Source: Myxococcales bacterium
GTDB taxonomy: Bacteria; Myxococcota_A; Polyangia; Polyangiales; Polyangiaceae
DNA length: 50,954 bases
NCBI GenBank assembly: GCA_025359105.1
Contig: JANYHK010000045.1
Coordinates: forward strand, 1 to 50,954
Direction: 5' to 3'
In this document: positions 33,951-43,995 of the stretch, piece by piece
How the letters are laid out: each line of letters begins with the position of its first letter
How positions within the stretch are numbered: position 1 is the first letter of the stretch
Program-made: the position numbers and the translations under genes
The notes under the pieces: generated by a model
What the model saw: the letters and a program-made list of their open reading frames with translations, nothing else
What the model was told of the DNA's origin: nothing
Database searches by the model: none

Positions 33951-35153
33951 ATGCCGAGCTCGGTCGTACGTCGCTTCCTCGCTGCGCGCTTCGTGGCGAT
34001 CCTCGCCCTGCAGATGCAAAGCGTCGCCATCGGGTGGGACGTCTACTCGCGGACGCACCGCGCGCTCGATCTCGGGTACGTGGGCCTCGCGCAGTTCGTG
34101 CCCGCGGCGCTCCTGTCCTTGGTGGCGGGCGCCGCAGCCGACCGGTTCGACCGCCGCCGTATCCTCGTCGTGGTGCACCTCGTGCTCGCGCTCCTCACGG
34201 CGGCGCTGTTCTTCCTGCCGCACGCGTGGGGCATCGCGCCGGTGTACGGCGTGCTCGTTCTGCTCGGCGTCGCGCGCGCGTTCACGGGACCGGCGGGGCA
34301 GGCGCTCTTGCCGGATCTGGTCCCCAAGGAGCAGTTCGCGCGCACGGTCGCGCAGAGCTCGTCGTTCTGGCAGGTCGGCCTCGTCGTCGGACCGGCGGTC
34401 GGCGGGCTCGCGTTCGGCGCGTTCGGTCCGCGCGTCTATGCGGCGTGCGGCGTGCTCTTCCTCGTAGCGGCGCTCACCATCGCGTCGATGCAAGTCCGCT
34501 CGGTCGCCCGTGCCCGCCGCGCGCCGTCGTGGGACGAGCTCACCGGCGGCGTGCGGTACGTCTGGGCGCGCAAGCTCATCCTGGGGTCCATCTCGCTCGA
34601 TCTGTTCGCGGTCCTCCTCGGCGGCGCCGTCGCGCTCTTGCCGATCTTCGCGAAGGACGTCCTCTTCGTCGGGCCGTGGGGCATGGGGCTCCTCCGCAGC
34701 GCGCCGGCGGTCGGTGCGTCGCTGACCGGCCTCGCCCTCGCGCGCTGGCCGCTCACGCGCCACGCCGGGCCGGTGATGCTCGCGTGCGTCGCGGTCTTCG
34801 GCGTCGCGACGATCGCGTTCGGCCTCTCCACGAGCCTGGTGACCTCGCTCGCGGCCCTCTTCGTCACCGGCGCGGCCGACATGGTGAGCGTCGTCGTGCG
34901 CCTGACGCTGGTGCAGCTCGAGACCCCGGCGGACATGCGCGGGCGGGTGGGCGCGGTGAACTCGGTCTTCATCGGCGCATCGAACGAGCTGGGCGAGCTC
35001 GAGTCGGGCCTCACCGCCGCGTGGTTCGGCGCCGAACGCGCGGTGATTCTCGGCGGTGTCGGGACGCTCGTAGTGGTCTTCCTCTGGACGCTCCTCTTCC
35101 CTGGTCTGCGCAAGGTGGACCGGCTGGACCGCGCCGCATCCGAGCGCTCCTGA
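33951..35153 (+). CDS. Major facilitator superfamily exporter (EntS/DHA3-like)
   Basis: 400 aa with 10-12 membrane helices. The segments ARFVAILALQMQSVAIGWDVY, GLAQFVPAALLSLVAGAAADRFDRRR and QALLPDLVPKEQFARTVAQSSSFWQ are typical of the EntS-like DHA3 group, which exports siderophores or drugs. The loop motif GAAADRFDRR is the MFS motif A. No siderophore genes are adjacent, so the substrate is unknown. ATG 33951 is 12 bp after the lipoprotein gene. Confidence 0.9.
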   Translation: MPSSVVRRFLAARFVAILALQMQSVAIGWDVYSRTHRALDLGYVGLAQFVPAALLSLVAGAAADRFDRRRILVVVHLVLALLTAALFFLPHAWGIAPVYGVLVLLGVARAFTGPAGQALLPDLVPKEQFARTVAQSSSFWQVGLVVGPAVGGLAFGAFGPRVYAACGVLFLVAALTIASMQVRSVARARRAPSWDELTGGVRYVWARKLILGSISLDLFAVLLGGAVALLPIFAKDVLFVGPWGMGLLRSAPAVGASLTGLALARWPLTRHAGPVMLACVAVFGVATIAFGLSTSLVTSLAALFVTGAADMVSVVVRLTLVQLETPADMRGRVGAVNSVFIGASNELGELESGLTAAWFGAERAVILGGVGTLVVVFLWTLLFPGLRKVDRLDRAASERS

Positions 35154-35175
35154 GGCGCTCGCTGAGCCGCGACGG

Positions 35176-36285
35176 TCACGGCAAGAGAGCGCCCCATCGG
35201 GGGTAGTTGTCCACGCAGCCGATCGACGCCCCGTGCGTGTCGCCGGTGTTGCCGCAGACGGCCGCGTCGTCGTGCATGTTGGCGGCGACCATCCCGAGGT
35301 TAGTCCACACCGCGGCGTGGAAGCCGCAGGTCGTGTCGCCTCCGTTCGGAGCGCCGCCCGCGGCGAACGTCGTCGGGGCGGCGAGGCCCACGAACTTGTC
35401 GTGCGGGCTCGTCGCCCAGGTTCCGGCCGCGTTCGTCCACGACGCGGGGACGCCCTTGACCGCGTCGCACGTCGACGACAGCTGCACCACGCCGCGTAGC
35501 GCGAAGAGCTTGCCGAGCATCGCCGCGTGTCCGCCTCCCTGCGAGTGGCCCGAGGCGACGACGCGATCCCAGGCCACGGTGCCGCCGGCGAGGTACGCGT
35601 CCCAACCGGCGGCGGGCTTGGCGGCGGCGAGCCCGCGGAGCATCGCTTCCAGTCGCGATACGATCGCCTCGTCGGCGCGCATGTTCGAGACCTCGGCCGC
35701 CGCGCCCTGGACGGGCGTGCCGGTGACGAGCGTGCGTCGCGTCGCCTCGAAGCACGCGTCGTCGTTCGCGCAGACTTGGCCTATCGCCTTGTCGCTGCGG
35801 TAGGCCAGGCCGATGACGTGGTACCCGGTCGCCGCGAACGCGTTGTAAACGTTCTTCGTCGGATCGGCGACCTGCCCGGCCGGCGTGCCGCCGCTTCCGT
35901 TGAGCTGAACGACGAGCGCCCCCTTCGCCGCCGCGGCCGGCTCGAGCGCGTACTCGAGGGTGCCCGCGTTGACGCCGGCGCTCGACGCTCCGACTTGGGT
36001 GGGCGTGAGCGTGTAGCAGGGCCCGGCCGGCACGATCGCGCCGCGCCCTGTGGTCGGGCATGCGGCGAGGGTGGGGACCGCGGCGTCGCCGGTTGCGCCC
36101 GTGTCGATCACGCTGCCGCCGTCGGCGAGATCGGCATCGGGGGAGGGAACCGCGCCGTCGGCCGCGAGTGCACCGGCGTCGTCCTGCTCGGCCGCGGTGG
36201 ACCCCGCAGACCCATGGCACGCGACCGCGGACACGCACACGGCCCCGCACAGGACGACAGCAGCGCGGAGTCTCGGGATCGGCAT
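35176..36285 (-). CDS. Alpha/beta-hydrolase-fold lipoprotein
   Basis: 369 aa. Signal peptide with lipobox SAVAC, then an Asp/Gly/Ala linker and a hydrolase domain. The nucleophile elbow GHSQGG, preceded by VVLQLNGSGG (oxyanion region) and followed by PHDKFVG and GDTHGASIG, fits a Ser-Asp-His esterase arrangement. Secreted BPSS1187-like proteins share this layout. Conserved Cys pairs (QVCANDDACFE, TCGFHA, CGNTG..GCVDN) suggest disulfides. ATG 36285 is chosen over the upstream TTG at 36294. The substrate is unknown. Confidence 0.82.
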   Translation of the reverse strand: MPIPRLRAAVVLCGAVCVSAVACHGSAGSTAAEQDDAGALAADGAVPSPDADLADGGSVIDTGATGDAAVPTLAACPTTGRGAIVPAGPCYTLTPTQVGASSAGVNAGTLEYALEPAAAAKGALVVQLNGSGGTPAGQVADPTKNVYNAFAATGYHVIGLAYRSDKAIGQVCANDDACFEATRRTLVTGTPVQGAAAEVSNMRADEAIVSRLEAMLRGLAAAKPAAGWDAYLAGGTVAWDRVVASGHSQGGGHAAMLGKLFALRGVVQLSSTCDAVKGVPASWTNAAGTWATSPHDKFVGLAAPTTFAAGGAPNGGDTTCGFHAAVWTNLGMVAANMHDDAAVCGNTGDTHGASIGCVDNYPRWGALLP

Positions 36286-36422
36286 GCGTCGCAAAGTAGC
36301 AGGCGCTGTGCCGGGCGTGTTCCTGGGGGATCTTGGCGTCCCCCGCGGTGCGCGCGAAAACGCCGGGGGAACCCCGCGAAGTTCAGGTGGTCCGAGGAGC
36401 GTCCCTCTCTTACGGCGTCCTC

Positions 36423-36866
36423 TCAGACGCGTTGCACGCTCACGTGCCGGTCGTGGCGGAGCAGTCGCTCGAGATCATCGGGGGCCGACGTCAGTACGAC
36501 TGCCGGAGATCCATCGCCGACCGCCGCTGCCGCGACGAGGGCATCGATTCCGTCGTCGGACCTTGCCAGGAAGCGTAGCCGTCCCGCGCGCCGAGCGGTC
36601 GCCTCGTCGGGCGGCTCAAGTACGTCCGCCGCACGCTCGAGCACGCCAAGGACCCGATTGACTTCCGCGTCCCGTCCCGCGTCTCCGGTGGTGCTCTCGA
36701 CAAGAACGGGGGTCGGTACGCAGATCGCGCCGTCGTGCTCGATCACCCAGCGCAGCCATTCTCGCGCACGGTGAGATCCCCCCACGAGTGCCGTGAGGCC
36801 GCCGCTATCGAGGACGCAGCGTGGCGTTTCGACCACCTTGGTCCCCCGCTTGGCCCGGCGGCTCAT
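36423..36866 (-). CDS. PIN-domain toxin, VapC-like
   Basis: 147 aa. PIN-domain RNases use a cluster of Asp/Glu residues to bind magnesium. Here VLDSGGL, VPTPVLVESTTGD and ARSDDGIDALVAAAA supply the first Asp, the central Glu and the third Asp. A possible fourth is in VVLTSAPDDLERL. Length is close to VapC. Its ATG overlaps the stop of the upstream antitoxin gene (ATGA), the usual antitoxin-first order. It is expected to cleave RNA when free of its antitoxin. Confidence 0.85.
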   Translation of the reverse strand: MSRRAKRGTKVVETPRCVLDSGGLTALVGGSHRAREWLRWVIEHDGAICVPTPVLVESTTGDAGRDAEVNRVLGVLERAADVLEPPDEATARRAGRLRFLARSDDGIDALVAAAAVGDGSPAVVLTSAPDDLERLLRHDRHVSVQRV

Positions 36867-37093
36867 TTCGCCCGGCGGAAGATGCGCTTTGCCTCGCGTG
36901 CCACTTCGGCGCGAACAGCGGCGTGTGCGACGCCGTGCTTGGCGTCGAGCTCGCCGAGAAGCCCAAGGAGCTCCAGCCGAGCGAGACGCTCCCGTGCAGC
37001 CTGGTTGAGGAAACTCGACACGCCACGCGGGCCGGCTACGCGGCGAATTTTTGCGAGAATCTCTTGGTCGAGAGTGGCAGTGACGCGTTCCAT
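36863..37093 (-). CDS. Ribbon-helix-helix-type antitoxin
   Basis: 76 aa. The N-terminus ERVTATLDQEILAKIRRVAG has the form of a beta strand plus helix of the ribbon-helix-helix DNA-binding fold, followed by GVSSFLNQAARERLARLELL. The C-terminal half is helical and basic and would wrap the toxin. ATG 37093 lies just below two direct repeats (37102-37119) suitable as operator. A longer frame continues upstream, but it runs through the operator and resembles nothing. Confidence 0.82.
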   Translation of the reverse strand: MERVTATLDQEILAKIRRVAGPRGVSSFLNQAARERLARLELLGLLGELDAKHGVAHAAVRAEVAREAKRIFRRAK

Positions 37094-37101
37094 CTGTGAA
37101 G

Positions 37102-37119
37102 CATACTGGAAGTCATACT
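37102..37119. promoter_or_regulatory. Operator-like direct repeat upstream of the toxin-antitoxin pair
   Basis: CATACT occurs twice (37102-37107 and 37114-37119), with a 12-bp period, only 8 bases from the antitoxin start. Ribbon-helix-helix antitoxins bind tandem short repeats spaced about one helical turn apart, so autoregulation is likely. TATGCT in minus-strand sense may be the -10 box, which would leave a very short leader. Confidence 0.5.
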
Positions 37120-37438
37120 TTACGCCACCACCGCGAGCGCCCGTTGCGGTCGGAACAGGGAGCTCGATTTGGGATGGCGCCGAACCGGAGAAACCCCCGC
37201 GCGCCGCCCAGGCAGCTACGGGCCAAGGTCTGTTAGCCGCCTTCGGTGGCGTCAGACGGCGCAGCCACCGCAGTACCGTCTTGGGAGGCATCGCTTCCGG
37301 CGTCGAGGCAAATCGGAATCGCTGCACCTTTGCACATCTCGCGCCGAGTTACATGAAGCCCGATAGCTGCCCCGAGTAACACACGCAACGTTCACCCCTC
37401 CGAGGAGAGAATAACAGGCCGAGATGCCCGCGTCAGAG
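37120..37438. other. Intergenic, about 320 bp, no gene recognised
   Basis: Between the toxin-antitoxin operator and the end of the Thr-Pro membrane-protein gene. No frame here matches a known protein. Composition is slightly less GC-rich than neighbouring genes, and no repeat borders or integrase remnants are visible. Confidence 0.4.
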
Positions 37439-38689
<1,251 letters not shown>

Positions 38690-38817
38690 ATGCCGTGACC
38701 TCAGCAAGAGACGCGCCGTCGCGATTTCGGCCGTTTTCTCGGGGATCTGACGCCGGGTGGCGCCGGGTGTGCCACCCCGCATGAACCGAATGTCACGGCT
38801 CACGGAGACGGCGCGGA

Positions 38818-39321
38818 CTACTCGTAGTCCCCGATGTCGTGGCCGCTCATGCGCGGGGCCTCGAGGGCGCGAACGATCTCCGGGTGGCTGCGGAGCGCGC
38901 GGACGCAGCGGTTCCAGCGCAGGATCGGATCGCCGGCGTCGGGGGCGAGGACGGTCGCGCGCTCGTAATGCTCGAGGGCGCGCTCGAAGGCGTGGGCGGA
39001 GTTGTGGGCCTGGCCGCCGTCGAGGTGCGCTTTCGCGAGGCGCTCCCACGCGACGCCCTCGTAGTAGACGCGATCGTACTCCGAGGTCAGGTTCGCGAAG
39101 ACGGCGACGGCCTCGTCGAACGCGTGGTGCCACGATTTGGCGAACTGGTCGGTGAGCGCGAGGCCGAGCGTCTTCAGCGTCTCCTGCTCCTTCGGGGAGA
39201 CGGCGAGAATGTCGCGGCAGATGCTCTCGGCCTCTTCCGGCTGGTTGAGGTCGCGGTAGTGTTTCGCCCGCTCGAGCGCGGAGCCGAGGTTCTTCTCCGC
39301 GAGGCGTTTCAGCTCGTACAT
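38818..39321 (-). CDS. TPR-repeat protein at end of sdh operon
   Basis: 167 aa, soluble. The N-terminal half reads as tetratricopeptide helices (ALERAKHYRDLNQPEEAESICRDIL; then AFERALEHYERATVLAPDAGDPILRW). No catalytic motif or signal peptide is present. It begins 19 bases after sdhB on the same strand and is probably co-transcribed. An assembly or accessory role for succinate dehydrogenase is only suggested by position. Confidence 0.78.
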   Translation of the reverse strand: MYELKRLAEKNLGSALERAKHYRDLNQPEEAESICRDILAVSPKEQETLKTLGLALTDQFAKSWHHAFDEAVAVFANLTSEYDRVYYEGVAWERLAKAHLDGGQAHNSAHAFERALEHYERATVLAPDAGDPILRWNRCVRALRSHPEIVRALEAPRMSGHDIGDYE

Positions 39322-39340
39322 TCCAGCCCCCTTCCGCGTC

Positions 39341-40168
39341 TCAAGCGGTCTTCTTCGGCTTCTTCGTCTTGTGCGTGTCTTCGCCGGCGTCGCCCGTGCT
39401 CTGGACGATGGGCAGGCTCTTCTTCTTCTTGCCGCCGAACCGCGCGAGCAGCCACCGGACCGGATCGTAGAAGTCGTCGGCGACGCGCTCCTTCATCGGG
39501 ATGATGCCGTTGTCGGTGATCTGGATGTGCTCGGGGCACACCTCGGTGCAGCACCTGGTGATGTTGCAGAGGCCGAGGCCGAAGTCGTCCTTCATCATCT
39601 GCCGGCGATCGAGCGTGTCGAGCGGGTGCATCTCGAGCGTCGCCAGGTGGATGAAGAAGCGCGGGCCCGCGAACTCCTTCTTCTTGTCGTGGTCACGAAG
39701 GACGTGGCAGACGTTCTGGCACATGAAGCACTCGATGCATTTCCGGAATTCCTGGATGCGATCGATGTCGTACTGCTGCATGCGCCAGTGCCCGTCGGCG
39801 TCGCGCGGGCGCGGCTTGAACTCGGGGATCTTCTTGGCCATCTCGTAGTTCCACGAGACGTCGGTGACGAGATCCTTGATGATCGGGAACGTGCGCATCG
39901 GCGTGACGTTGATGGCCTCGCCTTCGGCGAAGTGGCTCATGCGCGTCATGCACAAGAGGCGGGGCTTGCCGTTGACCTCGGCGCTGCACGAGCCGCAGCG
40001 GCCGGCCTTGCAGTTCCAGCGCACCGCGAGATCCGGCGCTTGTTTTGCCTGGATCTCGTGGATGGCGTCGAGCACCACCATGCCGGTGTAGGTCTCGACC
40101 TCGTACTCCTTGAACTCGCCGCCGTCCTCGTTGCCACGGAAGACGCGAATCGTCGCCTTGTCTGCCAT
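39341..40168 (-). CDS. sdhB: Succinate dehydrogenase iron-sulfur subunit
   Basis: 275 aa. It carries electrons from the flavin to quinone through three Fe-S clusters. The 2Fe-2S ligands lie in CKAGRCGSC...LLC, and the cluster-binding C-terminal part has CIECFMCQNVC and CNITRCCTEVCPEHI for the 4Fe-4S and 3Fe-4S clusters. A charged Lys-rich tail follows. The start lies 3 bases after the sdhA stop. Confidence 0.95.
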   Translation of the reverse strand: MADKATIRVFRGNEDGGEFKEYEVETYTGMVVLDAIHEIQAKQAPDLAVRWNCKAGRCGSCSAEVNGKPRLLCMTRMSHFAEGEAINVTPMRTFPIIKDLVTDVSWNYEMAKKIPEFKPRPRDADGHWRMQQYDIDRIQEFRKCIECFMCQNVCHVLRDHDKKKEFAGPRFFIHLATLEMHPLDTLDRRQMMKDDFGLGLCNITRCCTEVCPEHIQITDNGIIPMKERVADDFYDPVRWLLARFGGKKKKSLPIVQSTGDAGEDTHKTKKPKKTA

Positions 40169-40171
40169 GGC

Positions 40172-42004
40172 TTATTCCTTCTCCTCGAGGATCTTCTTGA
40201 TCTCGTCGGGCACCGGCGGGAGCGCCACTTCCTCGAGCTCCATGTCGCCGCCCTTGCCGTAACGGAGCACGATGTTGACCTTCGCGAAGTGCTCCTTGTC
40301 CATTTCGGTGAAGTCCTCGCGCGCGTGGCCGCCGCGGCTCTCTTTGCGCTGCGCCGCCGCGCGGGCCATCGCCTCGCTGACGATGAGCATGTTGCGCATG
40401 TCGATCGACTCGTGCCACGCGGCGTTGTAGTGGCGGTTGCCGGTGACGGAGATGCGCGACTGCGCGTCCTTCAGGCGCTCCACCTCCTTGAGGCCGGAGG
40501 CGAGGTCGGCCTCGTTGCGCATGATGCCGACGTACTTCTGCATCTGGTTCATGAGGTCTTCGTGGAGGAGGAAGGGGTTGGGCCCCTCGTCGCGGCTGAA
40601 CGGCGCGAGGGCTTCTTTCTCCGCCGCCTCGATCGCGCCCTTGTCGGTCTCCTTGGCTTGCACGCTCTTGGCGAACTTCGCGGCGTGCTCGCCGGCGATG
40701 CGTCCGAAGACGAGCAAGTCGCTGAGCGAGTTGCCGCCCAGGCGGTTACTCCCGTGCATGCCCGCCGCGCACTCGCCGGCGGCGAAGAGGCCCTTCACGC
40801 GCGACTCTTGCGTGTTGGGATCGACCTTGATGCCGCCCATCGTGTAGTGGCCCGTCGGTCCGACTTCCATCGGCTCCTTGGTGATGTCGACGTCTCCCAG
40901 CTCCATGAACTGGTGGTACATCGCCGGAAGCTTCTTCTTGATGTCCTCGGCCGAGCGGCGCGTGGCGATGTCGAGGAAGACGCCGCCGTGCGGTGAGCCG
41001 CGCCCGGCCTTGACCTCGGTGTGGATCGCGCGGGCGACGATGTCGCGGGGGAGGAGATCCGGCGTTCGCTTCGCCTTGCTGGCGATGCCGGTGGTGCTCT
41101 CGCGGAGCCAGAGGTCGGCTTCCTCTTCCGTCTTCGCGGTGTCGCTCGCGTAGAGCTCGGGGATGTACCCGAACATGATGCGCTTGCCGTCCTTGTTGCG
41201 GAGCGTGCCGCCCTCGCCGCGCACGCCCTCGGTGATGAGCGTGCCGCGCACGCTGGGCGGCCACACCATGCCGGTGGGGTGAAACTGCATGAACTCCATG
41301 TCCATGAGCTCGGCGCCGGCGAGGTAGGCGAGCGCCTGGCCGTCGCCGGTGCACTCCCAGGAGTTCGAGTTGATCTTGAAGATGCGGCCGATGCCGCCCG
41401 ACGCCATGACGATGGCCTTCGTCTTGAAGACGACGAATTTGCCGTTCTCGCGCCAGTAGCCGAAGCAGCCGGTGACGCGCTTGTCGTCACCCTCGCCGGC
41501 GGTGAACAGGCGCGTCAGCGTGCACTCCATGTAGACGTGCATCCCGGTGTGGATGCCGTGCTGCTGGAGCGTGCGGATCATCTCGAGGCCGGTGCGATCG
41601 CCTACGTGGGCGAGACGCGGATAGGTGTGCCCGCCGAAGTTGCGCTGGAGGATCTTGCCGTCGTGCGTGCGATCGAAGATCGCGCCCCACTCCTCGAGCT
41701 CGTTGACGCGGTCGGGGGCCTCCATCGCGTGGAGCTGCGCCATGCGCCACTGGTTCAGGTAGCGGCCGCCCTTCATCGTGTCGCGGAAGTGGACCTTCCA
41801 GTTGTCCCTGGGCTCGACGTTGCCGAGCGCCGCGGCGACGCCGCCTTCGGCCATGACGGTGTGCGCCTTGCCGAGGAGCGACTTGCAGATGAGGCCGACG
41901 GACAGGCCCGCCGCGCTCGCCTCGATCGCCGCGCGCAGCCCCGCGCCGCCGGCGCCGATGACGAGCACGTCGTGCTCGTGCGTCTCGAAATTCTTGTCGG
42001 TCAT
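40172..42004 (-). CDS. sdhA: Succinate dehydrogenase flavoprotein subunit
   Basis: 610 aa. It oxidises succinate to fumarate. The Rossmann motif VIGAGGAGLRAAIEA binds FAD; KAHTVMAEGG holds the histidine that usually bonds FAD covalently. Substrate residues are in FHPTGM and in the HPRLAH-equivalent region (YPRLAHVGDRTG). GLFAAGECA, GSNRLGGNSL and the C-terminal helical domain are present. It lies between the membrane anchor gene and sdhB in the operon. Sequence style resembles the Sdh1 type of actinobacteria, more than E. coli SdhA. Confidence 0.95.
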   Translation of the reverse strand: MTDKNFETHEHDVLVIGAGGAGLRAAIEASAAGLSVGLICKSLLGKAHTVMAEGGVAAALGNVEPRDNWKVHFRDTMKGGRYLNQWRMAQLHAMEAPDRVNELEEWGAIFDRTHDGKILQRNFGGHTYPRLAHVGDRTGLEMIRTLQQHGIHTGMHVYMECTLTRLFTAGEGDDKRVTGCFGYWRENGKFVVFKTKAIVMASGGIGRIFKINSNSWECTGDGQALAYLAGAELMDMEFMQFHPTGMVWPPSVRGTLITEGVRGEGGTLRNKDGKRIMFGYIPELYASDTAKTEEEADLWLRESTTGIASKAKRTPDLLPRDIVARAIHTEVKAGRGSPHGGVFLDIATRRSAEDIKKKLPAMYHQFMELGDVDITKEPMEVGPTGHYTMGGIKVDPNTQESRVKGLFAAGECAAGMHGSNRLGGNSLSDLLVFGRIAGEHAAKFAKSVQAKETDKGAIEAAEKEALAPFSRDEGPNPFLLHEDLMNQMQKYVGIMRNEADLASGLKEVERLKDAQSRISVTGNRHYNAAWHESIDMRNMLIVSEAMARAAAQRKESRGGHAREDFTEMDKEHFAKVNIVLRYGKGGDMELEEVALPPVPDEIKKILEEKE

Positions 42005-42029
42005 GTCTGTGCTCTCGGGAGAAGCGCTC

Positions 42030-42794
42030 TCAGAGGAAGCGAATGTCGTGGATGGCGCCGCTCGCGACCATGCGGATGTAGAGGTCGGTGAGGGCCACGC
42101 CGAAGAGGCTCGACCACGCGAAGGCCATGTGGTTCCCGTTCAGCTTGGTCACGAGGTTCCACAGCGAGTGGCGAAGCTTGCCGAACGGCGCCGTGCTGAA
42201 GCTGTCGACGCTGCCGCCGATGAGGTGCCGGAACGAGTGGCACCCGAACGTGTAGCCCGACAGGAGCACGCAGTTCGTGAGCAGGACGAGCGAGCCGAGG
42301 CCGAGGCCGAAGTGGCCGTCGAACGACAGCGACTTGTAGAAGTCGTGCCAGAGGAAGACGAGGAACAGGACCGCGACGTACATCGCGAAGCGGTGCAGGT
42401 TCTGGAAGAGGAGGAGCTTCCTCTCGCCGTTGTACTTCTCGGGGTTGCGCTCCCCCACGGCGCACGCCGGGGGATCCATCGCGAACGCCCGGTAGTAGGC
42501 CTTGCGGTAGTAGTAACAAGTGAACCGGAAGCTCGCGGGGCCGGGCAGGATGAGCATCGCCGGCGACAGGAACGAGATCCCGAATCCCTTCGACTCGATG
42601 TAGGGCGAGTAAAACGGCGACAGGTAGGGCCCGTACGAGAAGAAATTGTTCTCGAAGGCGCGGAACGTCGCGTAGGCGATGAAGCTCGACAGCACGGCGA
42701 AGGTGACCGCCGGGCCGATCCACCAGTTGTCCTTCCGAAGCGTCGCGCCGAGACCTGTTCCTACGAGCGGTAAACGTACGACCCTGTTGGCCAT
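42030..42794 (-). CDS. Succinate dehydrogenase membrane anchor, single-polypeptide type
   Basis: 254 aa with about five membrane helices, first gene of the sdh operon. Histidines in helices (NLHRFAMY, LWHDFYK, GCHSFRHLIGG, NGNHMAFAW) are candidate haem ligands. The PGPASFRFTCYYYRKAYYR segment is distinctive of the large single-chain anchors that go with Sdh1-type enzymes, in contrast to separate SdhC and SdhD. GGGGAGG lies before ATG 42794. It transfers electrons to quinone in the inner membrane. Confidence 0.85.
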   Translation of the reverse strand: MANRVVRLPLVGTGLGATLRKDNWWIGPAVTFAVLSSFIAYATFRAFENNFFSYGPYLSPFYSPYIESKGFGISFLSPAMLILPGPASFRFTCYYYRKAYYRAFAMDPPACAVGERNPEKYNGERKLLLFQNLHRFAMYVAVLFLVFLWHDFYKSLSFDGHFGLGLGSLVLLTNCVLLSGYTFGCHSFRHLIGGSVDSFSTAPFGKLRHSLWNLVTKLNGNHMAFAWSSLFGVALTDLYIRMVASGAIHDIRFL

Positions 42795-42896
42795 TTCCTC
42801 CCCTTTTGTGGAGCATTCCCCCCGCAGCGGACGCCACGCTAAACCGCATTCGGCGTCGCTGCAAGCGAAGCCCGGGCGTTCTCCTGTCTAGCCGCC

Positions 42897-43979
42897 ATGC
42901 GTCGCCGAATCGCCAAAGGACCCCTCCGGTCGCGTGTCGGACCGGGGGTGAAGGTCCGCGTGAGCGTGGGCGCCCTCGCATTGGCGATGGGCTTCGTCCT
43001 CGGAGGGTGTCGCAACCCCCCCGCGCCGCCGTCCCCTGCCACTCAGGGAAACAGCGCGCCGGTGACCCCGCAGGCGGGGCCTCCCAAGATGGCCGGGGCG
43101 CGGCCTCTCCCTACCTCGTCGCCATTTGCGCAGGCGCAGCAGGCGCCGGACCGTGCCGACATCCCCGCCGCTGCCCCTTCGCCGCCGTACGATCTCGCGG
43201 CCGACCAGGTGGCCCGCCTCGCCGAGGCGCGCGCGGAGCTTGGCGCGAAGATTCCGTCGCAGGTCGTGGACGAGGTGTTCCTCCTCTATGGGGCCCCGGG
43301 GTGGGAGGGGCCCGCGTTCACGCAGAGCGTCGGGCTCGTGAAGAGCGCGCTCGGGGCGTATTTCACCGGGCGCTTCAAGCGGCGGCCGGCCCGGGCGATC
43401 AGCGTGTATCTCTTCGCCGCGGCCGCGCCGTACGAGGCGTACTGCAAGGCGAAGTACGGTGAGAAGTGCCTCTCCAAGTACGGCTTCTACCGCCCCGACG
43501 AGCGCCGCATGGTCATGAACGCGGGGCTCGGCCTGGGGACTCTGACCCACGAGCTCGTGCACCCCATCGTCGAGACGGACTTTCCGCAGGCTCCGGCGTG
43601 GATTAACGAAGGGATCGCGTCGCTCTTCGAGGCGCCGGTCATCCCGCGCGCCGGCGAGATCCACGGCGCGAAGAACTGGCGGCACCCGCGCCTGCTCGCG
43701 GCGATGTCCTCGCCGACCGAGCGCGGCGTCGCGCGCCTCGACGCGCTCTTCGGCATGAGCGACGACGTCTTCCGGGACGACACCGAGGATCTGCACTACG
43801 CGATGGCGCGCTACGTGTGCCAGTGGCTCGACGAGCGCGGCAAGCTGTGGACGTTCTACCAGGCGTGGCGCGACAACGCGGCCGACGATCCCACCGGCGT
43901 GCGCGCCTTCGCGAGCGTGACCGGCAAGCCGCCGAGCGAGCTGTCCGAGGCGTGGGCCCGGTGGGTCAAGGCCCTCTGA
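42897..43979 (+). CDS. Lipoprotein with gluzincin-type peptidase domain
   Basis: 360 aa from ATG 42897; a GTG at 42948 would place the start nearer the signal peptide and give 343 aa. Lipobox GGC follows VGALALAMGFVLG. A Pro-rich linker leads to a domain with THELVHPIVE and, 19 residues on, WINEGIASLFE, which fits the HExxH plus distant Glu zinc site of gluzincin peptidases. It is divergent from the sdh operon (about 100 bp). A protease role is inferred from the zinc motif; the substrate is unknown. Confidence 0.82.
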   Translation: MRRRIAKGPLRSRVGPGVKVRVSVGALALAMGFVLGGCRNPPAPPSPATQGNSAPVTPQAGPPKMAGARPLPTSSPFAQAQQAPDRADIPAAAPSPPYDLAADQVARLAEARAELGAKIPSQVVDEVFLLYGAPGWEGPAFTQSVGLVKSALGAYFTGRFKRRPARAISVYLFAAAAPYEAYCKAKYGEKCLSKYGFYRPDERRMVMNAGLGLGTLTHELVHPIVETDFPQAPAWINEGIASLFEAPVIPRAGEIHGAKNWRHPRLLAAMSSPTERGVARLDALFGMSDDVFRDDTEDLHYAMARYVCQWLDERGKLWTFYQAWRDNAADDPTGVRAFASVTGKPPSELSEAWARWVKAL

Positions 43980-43995
43980 TCGCGCGCGCCGCGCC

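Noticed and set aside
38818-39321. TPR protein as SdhE-like flavinylation factor
   Set aside because: SdhE is a small five-helix protein with an RGxxE motif; neither length nor motif fits.
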